DNA of 25,899 nt, from contig CAKJVC010000045.1 in the NCBI GenBank assembly GCA_918026815.1, positions 1 to 25,899 of the forward strand, read 5' to 3'. This stretch comes from Chalara sp. BL73. Its lineage: Eukaryota; Ascomycota; Leotiomycetes; Helotiales. The notes beneath the pieces are model-generated. The model saw only the letters and a list, made by a program, of their open reading frames with translations, was not told the origin of the DNA and ran no database searches. Both the position numbers and the translations under genes were made by a program. The first letter of the stretch is position 1. Each line of letters opens with the position of its first letter. Shown here piece by piece: positions 19,871-25,899 of this stretch.

Positions 19871-20032
19871 AAAGTCGATGTCCTGGTAAGAGCCCAAACG
19901 CTTGATCTTGCCAGAATGACGTGCATTTCGTGGCCAGGAGAAATAGAGGAATGCTTTGAAATTGTCCAATACCGGAAGGGGCCAACGTTCCTAGAGATTC
20001 TTTAGCCCGAACCACGTATTGTGAGGGGACAA

Positions 20033-21006
20033 TTACCAGTAGTGCTCTTGAACAAAGCTAGAGATGCTTGGAAGCATCCACTGACACCATGCTCGCTTCG
20101 AGGTCACTGTCGTTGTGCCTCTACAGAACTCAACATAGGCAATATATTGAGGAAGTAAAAAGCCCGCCCCAACGGCCAGGCCGCCAAGTCCAGTTGCGAT
20201 CAGTCGACGCAGATTCTGAACATGGACTCCGCTCTTTAACAGATCGAATGACACATAGAAAGCCTCCTCCAACAAAAGAAGTCCACTAAGGATGGCATTG
20301 CTTCTGAACGTGGCGGCAATCCCGAATAGTATACCAGACAGAAGAACATACAGGTCTCTCAAAGATGGTGATTCTTCACCAATACCTAGGCTTTTCTTGA
20401 ATAAATGACATCCGGAAAATGTCAACAACGCACATGTACTCTCCGCATAAGGGGCTGAGAGGAAGAGTCCAGCAGGAGATATTATGTGGAGATATGAGGT
20501 AAGTAAAGGTAGGTGAGTTGAGAGAGGGAAGATTTCTCTGGTGAATTTATATAGAACCAATGTTGACAAGAAGTGCCCCAGATGCGCAATGTATATTGCT
20601 ACAAGGCTTTCCAGGCCCTCATATTGAGGTACGCCAGCCTTTCGGATGGCTTTGGAACTTAGCACCTGGTCACATGAAGGATCTCGTATCACTTACCAGT
20701 TGTGCATAAATTTATCAACCTGCTGAAGCCCCATCCAAAAGCCCATTCCTGCTCGAACAAATAACCTCTATGTGCCGTCTTTGTGAAGTATATCGCGTCC
20801 CACCTTGTAAGTTTCACACTAACATAATATAAAAATGCTGGGAGCCGTTTATCTTGATTGTCACTTGAAAGGCTGAGTGATGTTGAGGTGTCATAGCCTG
20901 GGCCGGGGCTGCAGACGGCGACAAGAAGGAGAATAGACTTCCAAGCAATGAATGCTAGCGCCAAATTTCGAATGGGGGTTTTGGAAGAGAAATCCATTGG
21001 TTGCAT
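20033..21006 (-). pseudogene. GPI18: GPI mannosyltransferase 2 (GPI18/PIG-V), C-terminally truncated
   Basis: The PIG-V enzyme adds the second mannose to the GPI anchor precursor in the ER membrane. Exon 1 (21006-20697) and exon 2 (20649-20033) are joined across a 47-nt intron, giving 308 aa. Family motifs are clear: RWDAIYF (68-74), AIRKAGVPQYEGLES, SPAGLFLSAPYAES, and a hydrophobic multi-pass body ending in SSFVQEHYW. There an in-frame TAA stops translation, whereas family members normally continue for about a hundred residues or more. Downstream (about 20000-19890), family-like fragments such as FRYWTIS, IPLFLLAT and MHVILARSSVWAL occur in alternating frames, so the C-terminus seems to have decayed by several indels. 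Since GPI18 is generally essential, a working copy should exist elsewhere if this one is truly dead. A C-terminal intron I failed to place is an alternative. Confidence 0.75.
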
Positions 21007-22582
21007 GATGGGGCTAATGGTGTATGTAGTAACATAAGAGACTCCTTCCTCTCGCTAGCGCGTTGCATGCGACAATCCCTCCCATAGTAATTTTCGGTAG
21101 CATCCGCCGTGGCAGCGGCAGCGGTGAGCTTTGAAATAAGCTTCTGTTGCTGCAGTACTGAACAGTACGGAAAGGTCGGCCACCGATACATTAATTATTT
21201 CATGTATCAGCTGGCGGTCTACAATTGTTTTACTTTAATCGTATCTTTCTTTTTGGTTTGCCCGTAACCGCTGTTCGGTAAATATTTCTACAACCAGGAA
21301 TGTATCTAATTGAGGACGATTCTCCTGGATGGAAACGCCATCCTCTCCTGTGGTTTGAAACAGGCTTTGCTCTTTACTGCCCTGAGGCGCTGTACTGGTC
21401 CTCCCAGCCTAGCTTTTTAAAGCTGCATGTTTTCAGGTTGAGTTGTCCTTGGCAGCGGCAGCCGGCAGTACCGCATCATGCCCCATCCTCTAAGCGTCTT
21501 TCGTGTTGTCCATCTAAGTACCGGTGCCGCACAGAGCAGCGAATCATAACGCCATAAACTCGACGGATGTTTCGTTTATTGTCGTGGAGACAGCTCGACC
21601 GAAGACTAACGGACATTCAATATCGTCCGATCACCGAAAGGCCGCGAGACCAGAAAATGCGAATGCGTGAATGCGAATAAGAGGATTCGGACAATCGCTG
21701 ACCAACTATAGCCTACCAGAAACCTAAGTACTTCTATGCTGAGACCATAGGTACTATAGGTACCATCGGCCTGGGTACAGCACGCAGCCGCATCCTGTAA
21801 GTATATCTTGGTGGGCTGACGTACCGGATGATCATGAACCCCCTTTTCCAGCTCGTCGAGGAAGCCTTCCTATTTGTTCATATGTAGCCATGAACGAGGG
21901 GCTTCAAATACTCGCCAAAGAGACGGGATACGCATCACCACGAGGACAGGAATTATCCGACCTTCCCGGCGCCTCTCTATTGTGGTGGTAGACTTGCATT
22001 CTGCCTTCGTTTCGCTTTTCCCATATTGCCTATACAATAACTCCATACAAGTACGACGATTACATTCAATTGCTCGATTCTTTGTGCTCCCAAGTCTGGC
22101 TTATGCCACAGCAATAGGAGAGCAAAAACAGAAATCATCCTATCTAGTCTAGTGTAAGATTACAATTTCGCTCAGCCGCTCTTTGTTCTCATGCTGACAA
22201 CCTTGCCGAGAAAGCCGGTAGAAACACTCAGAATCCCTCGTCGTGAATTATTCGCTACTTGCACAACCTGAGCGCCGAGCCTGCAGCCCGCTAACCATCA
22301 TATCACTACTTGCCTGATTCATTCTTCCTCCACATACTTTCGCTCCTGGAATTGTCTATAGAACTCTTCAGTCCATAACCTGTTGTATGCAGTTGACCTG
22401 TGAGGTTCTTGATGCTCGATACTGGATTCTGGATTCTGCCACACCAAATTTTGGCGCCTGTTCCATGAAAATATCCGTGGAACCATCGATATACATCCAA
22501 GACTTTGAAATAGCCAACACACTCAATCTTCATAGCTTCCTTCCGGGACTGGCGCCTCTAAAGGTTGGGGCGCTCCATCCTC
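21007..22582. other. Spacer between the GPI18 locus and the plus-strand conserved gene
   Basis: No gene recognised in 1.6 kb. It should hold promoters for both flanking divergent loci. A near-palindrome GGTACTATAGGTACC occurs at about 21749-21763, and CAGCGG-type short repeats at about 21113-21122 and 21452-21460. Confidence 0.45.
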
Positions 22583-24412
22583 ATGGCGCCGCCCCTGCTT
22601 CTTTCTGGAATAGGCATGCACCGACATGAATACACAGTCGATGGCCGCCATGCTTCCGGTGCCATGAGGTCTCCATTATCACGGTCAGCCTTTTCCTCAC
22701 CTATTACAAAAATATATACGCCTCCGGGCAAATATCAGGAGCCTACTTTGAATACTAGGAGATCGCTATCCGAATATACGCCAAGAATTAACGAGCATAT
22801 GGTACACTTCGAAGAGTTGGAGCCGGATACAATGAGTGAAGGGGCAGATCTGTGTCCGAGAGCAGCGGGATAAGTGCTATTGGAAGTGTTGCTACCAAAA
22901 CTATCCGTAAGAAACGAAGATCATCTCGAATGCGGACCACGTTCCAACTGGCTCAACCCGCCCCTACACTAAGTGCGAAGCAGAGATTATTACAGATCCG
23001 ACCTAAGCTGCTCCTTCAACTGCAGCTATTGTCACCACACTCCCGGCCTATGCCAGCTATTGATGTGCTTCCCTCCACTCAGGTTGTACCAAGGCTAGTG
23101 AAGAAATTCCCAAGGATGTTTCGAGGTAAAGGGAGTTGGGCGCGAATGATGTTATGGTGGTGAAGAGTGAAGAATATGATATGCCTGGTGTTCATCGTTT
23201 AGATGACTTGGATTCAGACGAAGAAGGTCTGTCTAGCAGGGAATTGATTGCTGTAATATGTCAAATGCCACGAGATATGGGTGGCTCGCAAGGAAAGGCT
23301 GAATTAGTCTTGAAGGATGGTTCGGTTTGGCATGCCACCCCTTCAGAGAACGGACGGTACTTTGAGTTCGTCTCAACCGATGTACATGGTTGCAAACAGA
23401 CGGCTCGATGGGTAAAAAGTAAAGTCGGAATGAAAGGTATGGAGGCTTCTACGGCAAGCACTACCAATGAGTTCAAATATACTTTCAGTATGATGAATCC
23501 TCATACCCGTCGTCATCCGATCATGGCAACAATTACTCAAGCTACCTTGGATATCCCAGATCAGTACAGCTCACTAACGTCTGTATCGAGAAAATTTCCA
23601 CCAGTCTCGCCTGTTCCAATAACCCCAGGTACTTACGATTTCGACGTGGACGAGGAGCTTAGCCGAAGCACGTTTCTTGTTGACGACGATCTGAAGGTTC
23701 TCATCCAAATTACAGGTATTTGGGTCGCGTTGCGGCAAGGCATCTGTTCATCCTTTAGATATAGTGACCTGGAATCGCCACTTAGTCCCCGCCCTAGTCC
23801 AAGTGCCAGAGCAGGCTCTTTTCCAAACCCATCGGATGCTGGTTCACCAGGGCATCCTGATTATTTCTCAAGTACGCCAGATTCTAATCCCAACTCTGGC
23901 AGTCGGACATCAAAACTCCGACAAGCTTGTGCTAAAGCGAGTCCAGCCAGCTCGACATCTGCCCACTTTGAGCAGAAAGCAGGTCCCAAGAGAACGATAT
24001 CGGCTGGCGCCAACTTTATGCAACGAACTACTGGGCGCCGTGCCTCAAATCCGCCGGGCACTGTCCTGAGTGATAGCGAAGGGGAGAGAAGGATGCTCCC
24101 TACACAGCATTCCGTGATTGATATTGTGAACGGGGATCTGGAAACTAGCCTACTAACGCCGCTCACTTCATGTTCCCGGATCGTCGGCTACGACACCAGA
24201 TACGCCTACTAAACTCCCTCAGCGGCGAATTCATTCGATGATCATGTCCCGTGCACCACCAGAAGCGCAAGCCCGCAGTGATGAGAGGCACAGCGAAGAA
24301 CTTGTTGACTACAAGCGTATTTATAATTATGGGCCAAAACCTAAAGTTAGTCGATGGAAAACGTTGACAAACTTTATTCGAAGAAGACCTGAAAATGGCA
24401 ACACACGCTGAG
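22583..24412 (+). pseudogene. Conserved-looking fungal protein of unknown function, broken by at least three frameshifts
   Basis: The protein reads across four frame segments. The first runs from about 22583 (RSPLSRSAFSSPITKIYTPPGKY...). The second begins near 22850 (SESSGISAIGSVATKTIRKKRRSS). The third begins near 23131 (ELGANDVMVVKSEEYDMPG) and holds the most conserved-looking part: AELVLKDGSVWHATPSENGRYFEF, RRHPIMATITQATLDIPDQY and STFLVDDDLKVLIQITGIWVALRQG. After about 24170 a last segment runs SATTPDTPTKLPQRRIHSM to PKPKVSRWKTLTNFIRRRPEN and a TGA at 24410-24412. Each switch costs a single base; the one at 23131 is in a GGG run. The middle and C-terminal parts resemble an uncharacterised protein family of filamentous ascomycetes, rich in Ser/Pro and low complexity. 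I cannot assign a function. The true start is uncertain (22583, 22616 or an ATG near 22626 are candidates). Confidence 0.6.
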
Positions 24413-25336
24413 ATGGACACACTGCGACACGTTGCAACTTGCCTACTGTATTCTCATTTGTCTTCTGTATAATATAAAAATACCCTGCAGCATATAGGAC
24501 GATGGTTTGGTGCATGCTGAGCTTTGAGGCGGCATTTAGGAGAAAAGGAAAATTAGGGGTCACAAAGAGCTGCGGTTTAGCCACAGCTATGATATGCCCT
24601 CTTGGAATATTCATAAGTAAATAATGCGTCAGGTTAATGTGGCAATTGGAGACAGTAGACTTCCTCTCTGGTTTCGCCGAAGCTTCCCTCAAGGCACTTG
24701 TCATGCGTGTTCCCGTCCGTAATCAGGCACGTAGAACCAGTGGCTTGCTTGCGTATGAATACATGCCTAGAATCTAAGCACTATGCGAAGACTCTTCATA
24801 TATGACTTTAGACCAACACATCTGAACCATTGAATCATTGACTTGATTTTTCGACCCACCTCCCAAAAATCCGGTTTTATTGATTTCTATCGCTGACTGA
24901 ACATTTGCCTGGTCACAAATTCTGGAGCCTCTCTATGAAAGCTTGGCTTCGGACATAAGCATCAACGTTCGTGTGAGGCGGCAAGGCTGGCAACCTCAGT
25001 ACACATAAGTAAAGATCACGACCTCAAATACCAAGCAGTGCAACATCAAATTAGCAGCAGATCTCGCTGTACTTTTGGCAGGAGCAACGTCGATGAAACT
25101 GCAAGAAGATTGTTATTCTGACCCTCCTGGGTAGCTGTCCCTTTACGAGCGTCTTACCAACAAAGGACGTTTCATTGAGAGAACGGACCTAGTTTATCTA
25201 TTGGAGAAGCTCTTAGCTTTCAGGTATTACCATCATACGCGTGGATTCTGAGCCCATACTTACATAGTGCCTTTAGTAAAGGTGACTCCCTACACGCGAC
25301 CAACATAATATCAGTTTCTAGTAGCGGAGCGTCAAA
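24413..25336. promoter_or_regulatory. Promoter-side spacer upstream of BLM10
   Basis: This 924-bp segment lies between two plus-strand loci. It should contain the 3' end of the conserved gene's transcript and the BLM10 promoter. A 125-codon minus-strand frame at 24327-24704 is not convincing. No specific site was identified. Confidence 0.45.
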
Positions 25337-25899
25337 ATGGACGAAGGAGACTCCAAGGCGGCTTATCACCAATCCGTTCAGATGCTATCTCAAAATGGCG
25401 CGTACAGCGATGGTGTTTCGCGTGCGACTTCGCCAGGTCTGAGTAGCAGCCCCAATGGGCTTGGTTTAGAGAAGGAGAAGCGGTATCGACCTCGAACATA
25501 CCCATATTTCAAACTACTACCATACAATGTGGAAGATGAAAGTGAGCGTAATGCTGCATTAGAGGAAATTCTGAAGCAGTTGTACATTGCTGTTAGGGCT
25601 GAAGATATTGCTCCAGGGGCGGTCCATTGGACAAGAGAGCTTAGAGGATGGTTGAGCCTCAAATTTGAGATCCCGCGAGCACTACGTGTGAAGCTTGCAA
25701 AGCTATATTACATGCTATCTCTGGCTCCAGGGATAGATGCAACTGCGTCAGAGAGGTTCGAAAGCATGTTCCGAGTTTTGACAAAGTAAGTGATGGCCGC
25801 AGGAAAGTGCATAGCTTGTCTAATCAACTATCTTTAGGAGGAGGCATTACCTTAAGCCTGGGGAAGATCTTACACTGGATTGGAGACCTCTGTGGAAAG
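25337..25899 (+). CDS. BLM10: Proteasome activator BLM10/PA200, 5' end only
   Basis: Exon 1 (25337-25785) and the start of exon 2 (25838 to the window edge) flank a 52-nt intron (GTAAGT donor, CTAATCAAC branch region, TTTAG acceptor). The reading frame continues across the junction as FRVLTK-RRHYLKPGEDLTLDWRPLWK. The segment RPRTYPYFKLLPYNVEDESE, then EEILKQLYIAVRAEDIAPGA and HWTRELRGWLSLKFEIPR, is the conserved N-terminus of Blm10/PA200. This is a roughly 1900-residue HEAT-repeat protein that caps the 20S proteasome and helps in its assembly and in ubiquitin-independent degradation. Only about 170 residues lie in this window and they are intact. The gene runs off the right edge. Confidence 0.92.

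Overview
The window looks like nuclear DNA of a filamentous ascomycete (Pezizomycotina). The genes carry short introns (mostly 44-75 nt) with GT..AG ends and CTAA/CTGA-type branch sites, the spacers are long, and several protein families are typical of these fungi: a UstYa/DUF3328 protein, a NTF2/SnoaL-like protein, DUF1275, a secreted bicupin oxalate decarboxylase and a BLM10 proteasome activator. I cannot name the genus. No rRNA, tRNA, CRISPR or bacterial-type signal was seen.

Layout from left to right. 468-2595 (-): a SulP sulfate permease with a STAS domain, complete in outline but carrying two single-base frameshifts. 4616-6294 (-): an intact four-exon secreted oxalate decarboxylase. 7265-8151 (+): a DUF1275 membrane protein. 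8628-9783 (+): a broken GNAT acetyltransferase with a 452-bp TA-flanked, AT-rich inverted-repeat transposon inside its last intron. 9975-10591 (+): a second, intact GNAT. 11849-12877 (-): a sulfotransferase-like P-loop protein. 13462-14018 (-): a SnoaL/NTF2-like protein. 14350-15212 (-): a UstYa-family (DUF3328) oxidase-like protein. 16480-16866 (+): a secreted precursor made of five 16-residue repeats, the first four ending in Lys-Arg. 18692 to about 19870 (-): a frame-disrupted protein of unknown family. 20033-21006 (-): a GPI18/PIG-V mannosyltransferase truncated by a stop and followed by frame-shifted remnants of its C-terminus. About 22583-24412 (+): a conserved-looking fungal protein broken by at least three frameshifts. 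25337 to the right edge (+): the 5' end of a BLM10/PA200 gene.

The most interesting part is 11.8-16.9 kb. A signal-peptide precursor with tandem Kex2-cleavable repeats beside a UstYa/DUF3328 gene is the hallmark pairing of fungal dikaritin-type RiPP pathways (ustiloxin, phomopsin and asperipin type). The repeat has one tryptophan and no tyrosine (SWAAA before the KR site), which does not match the core peptides I know for this class, and the last repeat carries a variant (AWGVA). The neighbouring SnoaL-like and sulfotransferase-like genes, all on the minus strand, are candidate tailoring genes. That they form one pathway is an inference from position only.

A second theme is decay. Five loci contain frameshifts or premature stops, while seven others (oxalate decarboxylase, DUF1275, GNAT 2, sulfotransferase-like, SnoaL-like, UstYa-like and the precursor) read cleanly through all exons. 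Most lesions are single-base and some lie in short homopolymers, so residual assembly errors must be excluded before calling true pseudogenes.
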